DNA of 42,421 nucleotides from a virus. Where the stretch lies: positions 1-42,421 of IMG/VR virus record IMGVR_UViG_3300009376_001018, one strand, 5' to 3'. A program made the translations under genes and the position numbers. The notes beneath the pieces are model-generated. The model did not search any database, was not told the origin of the DNA, and worked only from the letters and a program-made list of their open reading frames with translations. Positions 15,832 through 24,588 of this stretch are shown piece after piece; within the stretch, counting starts at the first letter, position 1; every line of letters begins with the position of its first letter.

Positions 15832-16200
15832 ATGAGCGAAGGGCGGAACCTCGTGATTGACGCGCACGCCTACAGCCGGATGGCTATCCGCCTCTCGGAC
15901 AGCGAGAAGCAGACAATCGAGGCTCGAATCGCAATCGCTCACAGCCGCTCGCCTGCCCCTTCGATTGGGGTCGTCGCAATGGACCTCAACACTCGCCGAA
16001 CCACAGACAACGCCGGAGTTTCCAGCAACGGAAACCTCGTCATCGGAATCGTCCGCTCGGGCGTCCTCAAGACAGTCATGCTCCGCCGCGACAGCCAAGA
16101 GGTCAGCAAGAACTCGCTTGGGACCGCCGCTGTTAAGTGGGTGGGAGTCGCAAAGAGGGCTACAGGAAGCCGCGCACACCGCGGTCGCAGGTCATACTGA
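15832..16200 (+). CDS. Small basic protein, unknown
   Basis: A 122-aa protein not recognised with confidence. It has an N-terminal H-x-x-x-R segment (DAHAYSRMAIRLSDSEKQTIEARI), a central strand-turn-strand (IGVVAMDLN...GNLVIGIVRSGVLKTVMLRRDSQ) and a very basic C-terminus (KRATGSRAHRGRRSY). The GIVRSGVLKTVMLRR strand pair is reminiscent of small RelE/BrnT or DUF4258-like folds, but the similarity is too weak to use. It has its own strong promoter and its ATG sits at the expected transcription start, so it is a real gene. It heads a run of small genes ending before the 2098-aa gene. Confidence 0.55.
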   Translation: MSEGRNLVIDAHAYSRMAIRLSDSEKQTIEARIAIAHSRSPAPSIGVVAMDLNTRRTTDNAGVSSNGNLVIGIVRSGVLKTVMLRRDSQEVSKNSLGTAAVKWVGVAKRATGSRAHRGRRSY

Positions 16201-16246
16201 GTCACCGGTGACGAAAAAGAACACTCACACCAGACATGGGGAATTG

Positions 16247-16936
16247 ATGACGATGAATTGGTCCAGCCAACTCCACGCCCTCGGGCTCGGCCCGGGATGC
16301 CTACCCTCGACGGTCGAGGAGTTCGAGGCAATCCTCGACATCACACCGGAGTTCTCGAACGCTCACGAACTTTTCCACAGCGCTCGCTATCACCCGGAGG
16401 GCGACCACTCACTACGCGCTCACATGATAGCGTGCTTCGAGAAGTGGTTGCTGAACATTCCCTGCCTGTGCAACGCAGGCCACAGCCGCTACCTCTCGTT
16501 CTGGTCGCTGTTCTTCCACGACATCGGCAAGCAGGCGACAGCCACGGTGAAGTGCGAGAACCTTGACGGCTCGATAACCCACTCCTACATCAAGCACGAA
16601 TCGGTGGGCGGCGATATTTTCCGCGACAACTACTCGGGGTTCTTTGACTCCGCAGTCATCGCGCCACTCCCGTCAGTCCGTTGGACGCCTCTCGGAGATT
16701 TCATGCGGAACTCGTCGGAGGACCGCTTGATAGATGCGGACGCTATCGAGTATTGCATCCGCCAGCACATGAACTTCTGGACCATCAACAAGCACGGCAA
16801 GGTGGAGGGAATGCGTCTTTCGCCTATGTTCTGGCTACTCGCTGAGGTTTGTCTGTGCGACAAGATGGGCTTCAAGGACGATGAGTGGAGCGACCGCTTG
16901 ACCCGCTTCGGCTACAACAAGAAGGAGGTCATGTGA
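16247..16936 (+). CDS. HD-domain phosphohydrolase
   Basis: A 229-aa HD-superfamily hydrolase. Visible metal ligands are His54 or His59 (GDHSLRAHM), the His-Asp doublet in SLFFHDIGKQ (about 88-95) and His117 in YIKHESVGG; a late Asp is found in CLCDKMGF. The order H...HD...H...D is that of the family. Such proteins cleave phosphoester bonds in nucleotides, cyclic nucleotides or RNA ends; the similarity to HD domains of tRNA nucleotidyltransferases is general. ATG 16247 is chosen because GGGGA precedes it by 6 nt; GTG 16208 and ATG 16253 are alternatives. Its stop overlaps the next ATG. Confidence 0.75.
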   Translation: MTMNWSSQLHALGLGPGCLPSTVEEFEAILDITPEFSNAHELFHSARYHPEGDHSLRAHMIACFEKWLLNIPCLCNAGHSRYLSFWSLFFHDIGKQATATVKCENLDGSITHSYIKHESVGGDIFRDNYSGFFDSAVIAPLPSVRWTPLGDFMRNSSEDRLIDADAIEYCIRQHMNFWTINKHGKVEGMRLSPMFWLLAEVCLCDKMGFKDDEWSDRLTRFGYNKKEVM

Positions 16937-17019
16937 TGGACCGGCTCGATATGATGCGGAACAAAATGTTCGGTCGTGTGATTATCATGGCTCCGAAGGA
17001 CGACGAGGAGGAGGAGTAA
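16936..17019 (+). CDS. Tiny acidic-tailed ORF
   Basis: A 27-residue frame (MDRLDMMRNKMFGRVIIMAP, then Lys-Asp-Asp and four Glu). The start overlaps the HD stop (TGATG) and its stop overlaps the next start (TAATG). This tight packing, and the string of such overlaps in the following two genes, supports translation. Function is unknown. Confidence 0.45.
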   Translation: MDRLDMMRNKMFGRVIIMAPKDDEEEE

Positions 17020-17183
17020 TGGCTCGTGTTCGCTCATCAATCGCTGAAAATTCCCATCACGAACGGGTGCATTGCATTCCAAAGTGGCTAACTTGTTCTC
17101 GGTGTAAAACCATGCTACGATACCGTATTACTGATTCGAATATCGTGGAAGTGGATGCTTGCTCCTGTTGGAGTGTGGAGTAA
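17019..17183 (+). CDS. Small zinc-ribbon protein
   Basis: A 54-residue protein with CSRCK and, about 26 residues later, CSCW, arranged as in a minimal zinc ribbon. It starts within TAATG after the 27-aa ORF and stops within TAATG before the next. Function is unknown; small zinc ribbons of this kind are common in archaeal viruses. Confidence 0.5.
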   Translation: MARVRSSIAENSHHERVHCIPKWLTCSRCKTMLRYRITDSNIVEVDACSCWSVE

Positions 17184-17380
17184 TGTCCGGCAACAAGGGA
17201 ACTCGCCGAACTCCGAACCGGGGCAAGGGGCTTTACCCTGACGGCAGGCCCGATGAGCCAACGAAGAAGTGCGCGACCTGCGGAATAGAACTCCGTGGCT
17301 GGTTTAGCCAAGCACACCTACTCCCCAAAGTGTTCTGCGCTGAGCATCACGCTTTCATGGGCCAATGGAATAAGGATTGA
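17183..17380 (+). CDS. Small zinc-finger protein
   Basis: A 65-residue basic protein with CATCG (near residue 30) and CAEHH (near 52-56), a C-x2-C / C-x2-HH type finger. The segment before it is Arg/Gly/Pro-rich (GTRRTPNRGKGLYPDGRPDEPTK). The start overlaps the previous stop. Similar C-x2-C...C-x2-H proteins in phages are often annotated only as hypothetical. Confidence 0.55.
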   Translation: MSGNKGTRRTPNRGKGLYPDGRPDEPTKKCATCGIELRGWFSQAHLLPKVFCAEHHAFMGQWNKD

Positions 17381-17418
17381 CCGTCAGCGTGATGAACCCC
17401 GATGGGGTTTGAACGACC

Positions 17419-20400
17419 GTGACGAAGGTCAGTTTGGCTCAAGTGGATTTGATGCCGCCTCTCGGTATGGGCCTCGGCTTGCCCTATACTGTATGGTGGG
17501 CTGACGAACGAACGGACCCGACGACAGGCCAGACAAACCGCTTCAATCGCGATTTCGATTTACTGACTCCGGCGCACGCTCGAACCGGAGGCCAACTGAA
17601 CGCGAATGTGATGCCGCAATCTGCGGCGAGTTTTTCGTTCCAAGATTCGTCCGCTATTGAGCCCAATACTTCTGCGGTATCTCATCTGGAACCGCTGTAT
17701 TTTGGAACGAGTCTGAACCTCAGCGCGCCTCGATACAATTTCGAAAAAGGTCAGATGGAGTTCGGCCAAATCTCCGGTCACTCATCGCGCTCGATGTATG
17801 ATGTGGCCGAGATACGAGATGCTTGGTTAGTCCCGCGGCGCTCGTATAGCGAAGCAGGTCGCTACACCGCGCACAGCAGACGGCAGTTTGCATCCGCTCG
17901 GGCAGGGAACTTCACGATGAACATAGGACCGGCGGGTCCCGACCAAACAGGACTCCACCTACCATGCGACCAGCACTACGGCGCCATCGGTGGGCTCGAC
18001 GCTGTGGGGGCCTGCACCAACGCGAACTTCTCGGGTGGAATGCGCGTCGCTACCTTCACTCATTACGCGGCCACGGACATACCCTCCAATGGCTTCGGAC
18101 TCACCTACGGGGACGCGCACAACACGCTCCACCTGACTGCGCTCCATAGCCATCCGATTCTATCGACAGCGAGCGCCGCGAACTACGGCATCGAAGCGGA
18201 CGACGCCGGAAACTCGGAGTGGGGCGGAAGCGCTCGATACTCAACATTCGATTACCAATGGTCCGTCAATACCCTCTCCATCAACCAGACTCTCAAGGAC
18301 GGAACGAGTTTGTCGGCACCTGACTGCGCGCAAGAAGCAACGGCAGACACAACCGAGGACGACGACTACCTGACGGAGAACAATACGATTCAGTCAATTA
18401 CTGTCCGCGACAAGTATGGCGGGAGCGCGGAGAAACTGTCCCCGCTGGGGCCAACCCATCTCGGCAATCACGCAGTCGCAGACACTTGCGGACTCGTTGG
18501 ATTTGATGGCTACATCACGGTCACAGGCTTCTTCTCCGTGACCGGTGCGGGTTCAGGTCAAGGTTCAGCGAGCGAGGACCTGTGGGCCACCGAGGGCAAC
18601 GGCTACGGTGGTCTGAATGTGCAGGTCCATTCGGGGCTCGGACTTCGCCGGAACCGCTTGAAGGCTCAGCAATTGGATGAGGATGAGAAGACCTACACGA
18701 CAATTTTCCGATATGGGACGGACGGCGCGGCAGTTCAACCGATGACTGATGCGCTAAAAACAAGAGGTGGAAGGTTCGCGGATTCCACTATTGACGGCAA
18801 TACGACTTCGTTTTTCGCTTCGAGAACTCCGTGGGACTCGAAGGGTTCGTTCGGCGGTTCCGGTTCGCTCGATATTTTGGGTGGAGCGGCGACTTCGGCG
18901 GCGCCGGGAATTCTCGGAGATACTGTCGCGTTCAATGGAGCATGGGAGAAGACGCAGACGCTTTCGTCGGCGTTCCTCAAGGAGAGAATTCCAACGCGAG
19001 TGCGAATCGTTCCTCAGATTGTTGGCTATACCGATGTCGTGGTCGCTCCCGGGACATCGAAGAACAACGAACCATTCACTTCAAGCAACCAGACCTTCCG
19101 AAAGCCAATCGTCGATTACCATGTAATCGTCAGCGTCGTGAAGCCAACACAGAACATCACTTGCGCGGCCGCGTCGAACGACATCGGCGACCCAACAAGC
19201 CGGAACGACCCAGACCCAAATCAGAAAATCATCGACGCAGACTACGACGGTGAAGGGGCCAATTTGTTTCACGCTATCTTTAGGATTGAACCTACCAATA
19301 TGGAACAGGTGTATATTCAGAATTCATTCACCGACACTTCCTACAATCTCACACTTAGCGAGCGCGCGATGCAGAATTCGATTATGCCTCGTCACGATTA
19401 CAGCGCTGACGCCACACGCTCGTCGAAGACGAATCAGGGATGGGGTCTGCATCAGGTGACGCCGTTCCGTCCGCTCGCGAACAACGAATGGGTCAAGGTT
19501 CCGAAACTCGCTGGCGCAATCGAGTCTGGCGGCTTCTATCAACGGGGCGGAATCAGCCACCTGTGGGATGCCGCCGCCTACGGAAAAGAACTGTTCGTCG
19601 GCGTCGATTTCACGGACTCAGCGGACTTCGCGGCGGCAACCACGAAGGACGGAAAGCCGTGGTTCGGGCCATTCGGTCACGGGCAGAATTGGCCTGACGG
19701 AACGATGGACCCGATTGCACCGCCGGGCTCGGAACTCATGGTGTTCCGATATAGTTCGGTCGGCGACCCATACCATCCCGGCGCTGTGGTCACGACTCCC
19801 ACCAACAATCCACTATACAATCGAATGGTCGCCGACCGAACGGATGCGACGGATTTCATTTACGGCGCCTACACGAGCGCGATGGACGCGGGCTTCACAG
19901 TCACCGACGAAGCGTATCTGAATTGGCGCGGCTGGAACATTCACGATTGGGTATTCCCTCAGAAGGAAGCCATGCGCTATCTCGGCCGAGAGGATAAGGG
20001 ATTGATGAGCCACCATCCTTCGCTCCATTGTTCGAGCCTCAGAATCATGGACGATGGACGGATGATGATGGCGGCTGTTCAGCGGGACCGTATCGTGACT
20101 GACGACGAATATCCATTCGAGGATATTGGCTATCCAGCGAATCCGGATTTGGCTTGGTATAACTGTCCGCCCGGCTACTACTACGATTCATCCTCGAAAA
20201 CCTGCAAGTCAATTCTGGGAGCCGGAGATGCTGGTTATACTCGTGACCCGATTATCGGTATGGCTGTGCAAGAGGACGAGCCAGCGCCGAATGTGACTTC
20301 ACGCGCTTACATTCCGACCGGCGACAATTTCAGTCGCTATCCAACATGGTCGAAAATCGTCGCGAACTCAACGGCGCGCTCGTTGATTCTGATGTTCTCC

Positions 20401-23400
20401 AACACGAAGGCGAAGGACGGACAGGTTGCGAGAGGCCGGGCTATGTTCGACATCACATGGGAGAAGGTTGGCTCGCAAGAAGTGGCGACTGAGAATTGGA
20501 CCTTCGACGATACTTGGTGGAATGGCTCGCGCATCTCCTACTACTACCCGGAATCGGGTCAGCGCGCAATACCGATGACTTACGGTTCTTACCCGGAATG
20601 TCGGTGCAGTCACGCAGTTCTTCCAACATCGCTTCCACATCTGATGTCTGACCTAACATATCTGGGTGGGTTTCCGTTGAGTATTCCGCTCGATAGGGTG
20701 GCGAATTCTCCGCGAGGAGTGGACGGAACTTCGCGAGCGTCGCTGGACGCATGGATGACTGAACACCGGAAATTTCTCCGGCTTACTCGGTATGTTTCAA
20801 CGACAATCGGGTTTTCAGATTTCGGACTCGGCCCGAATCCACATCAGGAGATGGGATGGTCTGGGTGGTCATTCCCAGCGGGGCTTTACGACCCTATTGA
20901 CTACGGTGACGGGACCGTGTTCTTCCGAGAAGACGCCACCTACAAAACGCCGTGGGCGAACTATCTCAAGAAGTCCAACACCTATGCGAGCGCGAACAGG
21001 AACATGATTGGCCCGGGTGGTGGATGGTCGCACTTCGGTCCTCTCCACTACGGACTTTCATCGAGTAGTCATCCCTACAGGACCGACCGAATATGGACTC
21101 AGGTGCATGGGGGAGTCGGGTATGACCTGCCTCTCCATCTTCTCATTCCGCCGGAGGTTCATGTGCGCGCTCGGAATGGAGGTTCGTCCGGACTCGATTT
21201 GGATTTGGAACTTCCATTCCATCGCACAGACACAATCGAACTCGATGGCGCTATTGAGTTCAATAGCGGATTCGATTTGGGACCAGAAGGAATACCAGAT
21301 GGAACTCGGCCAGCGCTCGGAAATTTTTCCTTGAATACTCAGTTATGGGATTCGCCCGTCGTCAATTCCGGAGCCGCGAAAATGGGTGGCTACGATTCAT
21401 CGTATCAACGAATCCACGGACCTATCGTCGAAGGGACAGGGCTCTCCGCTTTCTGGGCGGACCATCCTACAGACCATTTCCATGCGGGGGCGATGCCGAT
21501 ACTTCCGGGGCTCGATTACGACCCGGCGTTTGTCGAATCGAACAACTACCCGCCGGCCTTACTATCTCGGACCCGGGAAATGTCGCGGCTCGATTCGCTG
21601 GCGATAAGCGAACAACTCCAATCATCAACCGAGGTCCATGTCGCGCACGGCGCTCGACCGTTCTGGGACTCCGGTTCGATTGTGAATGCACAGGGCGTCG
21701 GGGCGACCAATGCGAAGGGAGGCTACTATCGAGCAAAGTGGCTGTCTGAGATGGACGGCGCGAATGTGAAGACGGTGGCTCAGGCTTGCGTCAATTACAA
21801 CAACGGAGATTCTGGGCTCGGAAAGGGCCAGCGAGTTTTTCGAACACCGGACGGCACGCTTCACTCCTTCCAATTGAACCGCTCGGCCCAAGCGAGTTCC
21901 GACAATTACCCAATTTGGACTCACTTCAAGAAGCCGCGAGATTCAGATTTGTTCTGGAATTCGAAAGCGCTCAAGGCTGACGGAAGCGACTACGATGGGA
22001 AGGATGAATGCGGTCCTCTATTGGCGTCAATAATGGGGACAGCCGACAGGGGCCGAGTTTGCGGCGCGGCATTTACGAGCGATTCGCAAGGCACGATTCA
22101 CGCCGTCATCGAATACTCGGCCACATCGAGCAACGCGGCGTCGTGGGCTGAGCGCTCGCATCGGCTTTACTACACCTACGCGAAGCGGGTGGTTATCTCC
22201 ACCAATCCATCGCCTGTCTATGATTGGGATTGGAGCGTTCACACACCCGTCTTAATCAACGCTACAGTAGGCGACACGCTCGCCGGAGGGCCAGAAGACC
22301 TCAGACTACCATCGCTGGTTTGCGATGGCTACGACAGGCTCCATTTGGCCTTCCAGCAGATATACAAAGCATCGCAAGGAGGAGGCGGCTCGGACTATTC
22401 AGCGATTTGGATGATGAACAAACTCAGCACCGAAGACGACTTCCCAACCTTTGAAAACTCGGCGACCTCACCGAGCGTTTTCGATTCGAGAATTCAATTG
22501 GTTTCGAAGTTCATGTCGGACACCACGGACGCTACAATGAACCAACAGTCGGCCGGCCCACACGCCGTTCAGTTCTGCGACCATCCGAAAATTTGCCTGC
22601 GCGGCGACAATGTTCCGGTAGTGTTCTGGCGAGGAGCGAGCCCAGATTTCGTCACATCTTCGAGAAGGAAGGACGCTATTTACGCCAATAGGGGAACCGA
22701 ATCGACCAGCAAAAACTCGCCGCTGGGTCGAATCGAGTTTTCCACGGATGAGGCATTTTGCGTGGTGGGCTTCGCGCCGACCGACGACAAGAATTCCATC
22801 CCGAATTCTGATGTTCTCTATTACGACGCTATCATAGACGAGCGCGACCGCGCGTTTGTGACGGCCATCAAGGAATCGAACGGGACCTACGAACGACCGA
22901 CCTTCGTCACGATGTTCTATGCGAACCAAACGCTCACCGAACAATACTCCGCGGCCTTCGGGCTCGGCACTACGAGGACGCTGTTCGTTGCAGACGCGCA
23001 AGGTGGCGTGGGGAATTACCTCAGCGATGTGACGATGACGACAAACGGGAAGGGGGAGATTCACATGGTCTTCGCCTTCACCCTCGTCGGTGGAGTTCCG
23101 CTCGGGAAGGTGTATCGAGATAGTGCGGCGCCCCTCGCCACTCAATCGGCAATCGCTCCACTTCAAGCGCCAGCCACTCCCGTTAGTCCGCTGGATGAAT
23201 CAACAGCCGGAGATGGTGTCGCATACTCCGGGGGCTACGACCCGCCGACCTCTCAGGATTGGCCGGACGGTGGAACATGGCCGAGCGCAGAAGTCGGAGG
23301 ACAGCAGGGGAAGAACAAGCACTTCCTCGAAGTGTGGATGCCGTCGTTCGAGTGGGACCAAGCGAGTTCCGCCGACCATTGGGTTATCCGCTCCATCAAT

Positions 23401-23715
23401 ATCCGCTGGCTCTCCACGCCGAGCATGAACTACAACGCGACCGATGGGTGGTTCCCGGCCGGCGCATCCGCAGGCATCTCGGGCGCTGAGGACTTCCCAC
23501 ATTTCGCACCGCAATTGCGGTATCAGCGATTCTGGGGCTACGATTCCGGGGCGCTCGATTTGAAGTGGAACACGAATGAACTCTCATGGCGCGGGACGCC
23601 ACTACCACAGGGGCGATTGATGATGCCCGGCTCCGGTCGTCTGGCGCTATTCCCAGCAGATGCGAATGACCCGCTGTCTGACCCGAGCGCCGCCGATGAG
23701 ATACCGGGTTATTGA
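17419..23715 (+). CDS. Giant (2098-aa) tail-associated or adhesin protein
   Basis: A 2098-aa protein starting at GTG 17419. It is rich in Gly, Ser, Asp and aromatic residues. The second half contains several segments of the form strand-D-x-x-G-x-hydrophobic strand, for example LRIMDDGRMMMAAVQ, FTSDSQGTIHAVIEY, LVCDGYDRLHLAFQQ and MTTNGKGEIHMVFAF, which look like blades of a sialidase-type beta-propeller. A Cys pair CPPGYYYDSSSKTC resembles a small disulphide loop of extracellular proteins. No catalytic motif could be assigned. It is probably a structural or receptor-binding protein at the tail tip. The reading frame is intact over 6.3 kb. Confidence 0.6.
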   Translation: MTKVSLAQVDLMPPLGMGLGLPYTVWWADERTDPTTGQTNRFNRDFDLLTPAHARTGGQLNANVMPQSAASFSFQDSSAIEPNTSAVSHLEPLYFGTSLNLSAPRYNFEKGQMEFGQISGHSSRSMYDVAEIRDAWLVPRRSYSEAGRYTAHSRRQFASARAGNFTMNIGPAGPDQTGLHLPCDQHYGAIGGLDAVGACTNANFSGGMRVATFTHYAATDIPSNGFGLTYGDAHNTLHLTALHSHPILSTASAANYGIEADDAGNSEWGGSARYSTFDYQWSVNTLSINQTLKDGTSLSAPDCAQEATADTTEDDDYLTENNTIQSITVRDKYGGSAEKLSPLGPTHLGNHAVADTCGLVGFDGYITVTGFFSVTGAGSGQGSASEDLWATEGNGYGGLNVQVHSGLGLRRNRLKAQQLDEDEKTYTTIFRYGTDGAAVQPMTDALKTRGGRFADSTIDGNTTSFFASRTPWDSKGSFGGSGSLDILGGAATSAAPGILGDTVAFNGAWEKTQTLSSAFLKERIPTRVRIVPQIVGYTDVVVAPGTSKNNEPFTSSNQTFRKPIVDYHVIVSVVKPTQNITCAAASNDIGDPTSRNDPDPNQKIIDADYDGEGANLFHAIFRIEPTNMEQVYIQNSFTDTSYNLTLSERAMQNSIMPRHDYSADATRSSKTNQGWGLHQVTPFRPLANNEWVKVPKLAGAIESGGFYQRGGISHLWDAAAYGKELFVGVDFTDSADFAAATTKDGKPWFGPFGHGQNWPDGTMDPIAPPGSELMVFRYSSVGDPYHPGAVVTTPTNNPLYNRMVADRTDATDFIYGAYTSAMDAGFTVTDEAYLNWRGWNIHDWVFPQKEAMRYLGREDKGLMSHHPSLHCSSLRIMDDGRMMMAAVQRDRIVTDDEYPFEDIGYPANPDLAWYNCPPGYYYDSSSKTCKSILGAGDAGYTRDPIIGMAVQEDEPAPNVTSRAYIPTGDNFSRYPTWSKIVANSTARSLILMFSNTKAKDGQVARGRAMFDITWEKVGSQEVATENWTFDDTWWNGSRISYYYPESGQRAIPMTYGSYPECRCSHAVLPTSLPHLMSDLTYLGGFPLSIPLDRVANSPRGVDGTSRASLDAWMTEHRKFLRLTRYVSTTIGFSDFGLGPNPHQEMGWSGWSFPAGLYDPIDYGDGTVFFREDATYKTPWANYLKKSNTYASANRNMIGPGGGWSHFGPLHYGLSSSSHPYRTDRIWTQVHGGVGYDLPLHLLIPPEVHVRARNGGSSGLDLDLELPFHRTDTIELDGAIEFNSGFDLGPEGIPDGTRPALGNFSLNTQLWDSPVVNSGAAKMGGYDSSYQRIHGPIVEGTGLSAFWADHPTDHFHAGAMPILPGLDYDPAFVESNNYPPALLSRTREMSRLDSLAISEQLQSSTEVHVAHGARPFWDSGSIVNAQGVGATNAKGGYYRAKWLSEMDGANVKTVAQACVNYNNGDSGLGKGQRVFRTPDGTLHSFQLNRSAQASSDNYPIWTHFKKPRDSDLFWNSKALKADGSDYDGKDECGPLLASIMGTADRGRVCGAAFTSDSQGTIHAVIEYSATSSNAASWAERSHRLYYTYAKRVVISTNPSPVYDWDWSVHTPVLINATVGDTLAGGPEDLRLPSLVCDGYDRLHLAFQQIYKASQGGGGSDYSAIWMMNKLSTEDDFPTFENSATSPSVFDSRIQLVSKFMSDTTDATMNQQSAGPHAVQFCDHPKICLRGDNVPVVFWRGASPDFVTSSRRKDAIYANRGTESTSKNSPLGRIEFSTDEAFCVVGFAPTDDKNSIPNSDVLYYDAIIDERDRAFVTAIKESNGTYERPTFVTMFYANQTLTEQYSAAFGLGTTRTLFVADAQGGVGNYLSDVTMTTNGKGEIHMVFAFTLVGGVPLGKVYRDSAAPLATQSAIAPLQAPATPVSPLDESTAGDGVAYSGGYDPPTSQDWPDGGTWPSAEVGGQQGKNKHFLEVWMPSFEWDQASSADHWVIRSINIRWLSTPSMNYNATDGWFPAGASAGISGAEDFPHFAPQLRYQRFWGYDSGALDLKWNTNELSWRGTPLPQGRLMMPGSGRLALFPADANDPLSDPSAADEIPGY

Positions 23716-23734
23716 TGGCGTCCGCCGCGGTCTG

Positions 23735-23812
23735 AGAATTTGGAGCGCCGATTGGGTCGCCGGGTGGCGTGGTTCTGATGGGGACTGCTGGTCTTCCAAT
23801 CGCGCTCTCTAT
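23735..23812 (-). ncRNA. Candidate viral ncRNA, copy 1
   Basis: Transcribed leftward from the class A promoter at 23831-23850. The start region reads CCCTCGCTTAGAATAGA on the minus strand, identical to that of copy 2. It is followed at once by a 12-bp closing stem with one bulge (plus-strand 23743-23755 with 23796-23807; minus-strand GAGCGCGATTGG with CCAATCGGCGCTC). Inside are CGCC/GGCG and a short GAC/GTC helix, giving a three-way-junction-like shape. After the closing stem comes CAAATTCTC. No ORF is present. Confidence 0.5.
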
Positions 23813-23830
23813 TCTAAGCGAGGGGGGGTG

Positions 23831-23850
23831 GGTATATCAATGTTTTGGTC
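23831..23850 (-). promoter_or_regulatory. Class A promoter, leftward
   Basis: Minus-strand GACCAAAACATTGATATACC. It faces the end of the 2098-aa gene, so its transcript would be short or antisense to that gene's 3' end; a structured RNA lies immediately downstream. Confidence 0.6.
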
Positions 23851-23864
23851 CATCAATTAGCGGG

Positions 23865-23904
23865 CAGAAAAAAACTCGCGGCGGGCCATATCGAGTTTTT
23901 TCTG
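23865..23904. terminator. Bidirectional A/T-flanked hairpin
   Basis: CAGAAAAAAACTCG pairs with CGAGTTTTTTCTG: 13 bp with one extra A, with a 13-nt loop. Each strand ends in a T-run after a GC step, so it could stop transcription from either side and insulate the leftward promoter. Confidence 0.5.
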
Positions 23905-24002
23905 ATTCTTTCCGGATTCCGGAAAACGCGAGTGCTGTTTTCGGAGTCGGTGTTTTTCGGTCGCCCGAAACCGGGGCTGAAAGTGAACATTAAATAGTGT
24001 GA

Positions 24003-24036
24003 AAGTGAAAAATCGTCGATTCCAGCCCACGAGCGA
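24003..24036 (-). repeat. 17-nt element, inverted copy
   Basis: Minus strand TCGCTCGTGGGCTGGAA (24020-24036), identical to 39970-39986 on the plus strand, and in both cases followed by a CGRCG-like step and a T-run. It may be a shared terminator or protein-binding site. Confidence 0.5.
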
Positions 24037-24165
24037 TGTTTTTCTTAATATCGAAAAGAGAAGAAAAAGCAAACTTAATCACAAACCGAATTCCGGTAAA
24101 TTACACAGAATAGGCTTTGCGAAACTTGCCGTTCAATCTTCCCGCGGTCCTTGTTTTGTTGATAA

Positions 24166-24186
24166 CCGAAACATTGATAAAGGAAA
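24166..24186 (+). promoter_or_regulatory. Class A promoter, rightward
   Basis: CGAAACATTGATAAAGGAAA, like the copy at 3163, followed by CCCCTCGGACGGTATAGG about 25 nt downstream. It probably starts a transcript covering the small ORF at 24311. Confidence 0.55.
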
Positions 24187-24310
24187 GACCCCTCGGACGG
24201 TATAGGAAGGAGTTTAACTCCGACCATCCACGACAGATGCGAACATCGCGACCGGCTTAGCGGCTGGTCTTGGTGGATAAGGTTCCACGAGGGAAGGAAG
24301 GCCAGCAAGA

Positions 24311-24511
24311 ATGCGCCGCGGCCGCGGTGACTTAGTTTCTGCTCCCATCCGGACCGGCCGTGTGAGGGAGTCACGGACAGCGCCTATCATAGCAGAAGAC
24401 GCCGCCAATGGGCGGTCTGAATTGGAACTTGATGCTCCCATTGAAACTCCATTGGAGTCGGTCGGGCAGAAGTGGCTTCGCGCCACACCCGAGGGAAAGT
24501 CCGCCATGTAA
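24311..24511 (+). CDS. Small ORF, unknown
   Basis: A 66-residue frame with a GGAAGGAAGG tract about 10 nt upstream of its ATG and a class A promoter 125 nt upstream. The product begins basic (MRRGRGDLVSAPIRTGRVR) and continues acidic (SELELDAPIETPLES). No family is recognised. Composition resembles that of neighbouring genes, but it could be part of an RNA leader instead. Confidence 0.4.
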   Translation: MRRGRGDLVSAPIRTGRVRESRTAPIIAEDAANGRSELELDAPIETPLESVGQKWLRATPEGKSAM

Positions 24512-24559
24512 AGGACCCGACTCCAAACCTAACGCGACAACCAGCGCAAGCCAAACGGA

Positions 24560-24573
24560 CTATAGGGGTGGGC
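24560..24573 (+). promoter_or_regulatory. Class B promoter for methyltransferase
   Basis: CTATAGGGGTGGGCG: the box is centred about 25 nt before GTG 24589 and carries the full GGTGGGCG extension. It places the translation start at 24589 rather than at an ATG 117 nt upstream. Confidence 0.5.
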
Positions 24574-24588
24574 GTCCCCTCGCTCGCT

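Larger units (their letters stand above)
23716..24310. other. Long noncoding region with opposing promoters
   Basis: About 600 nt without a convincing gene before the small ORF at 24311. It contains a leftward class A promoter with a structured RNA candidate, a bidirectional A/T-flanked hairpin, a palindrome TTCCGGA-T-TCCGGAA (23910-23924), an A/T-richer tract (23990-24110), an inverted copy of the 17-nt element found at 39970, and a rightward class A promoter at 24166. A role as a replication or transcription control region is possible. Confidence 0.5.

Noticed and set aside
22468-23166. 232-codon leftward ORF.
   Set aside because: Antisense shadow of the 2098-aa gene with no start signal or recognisable domain.
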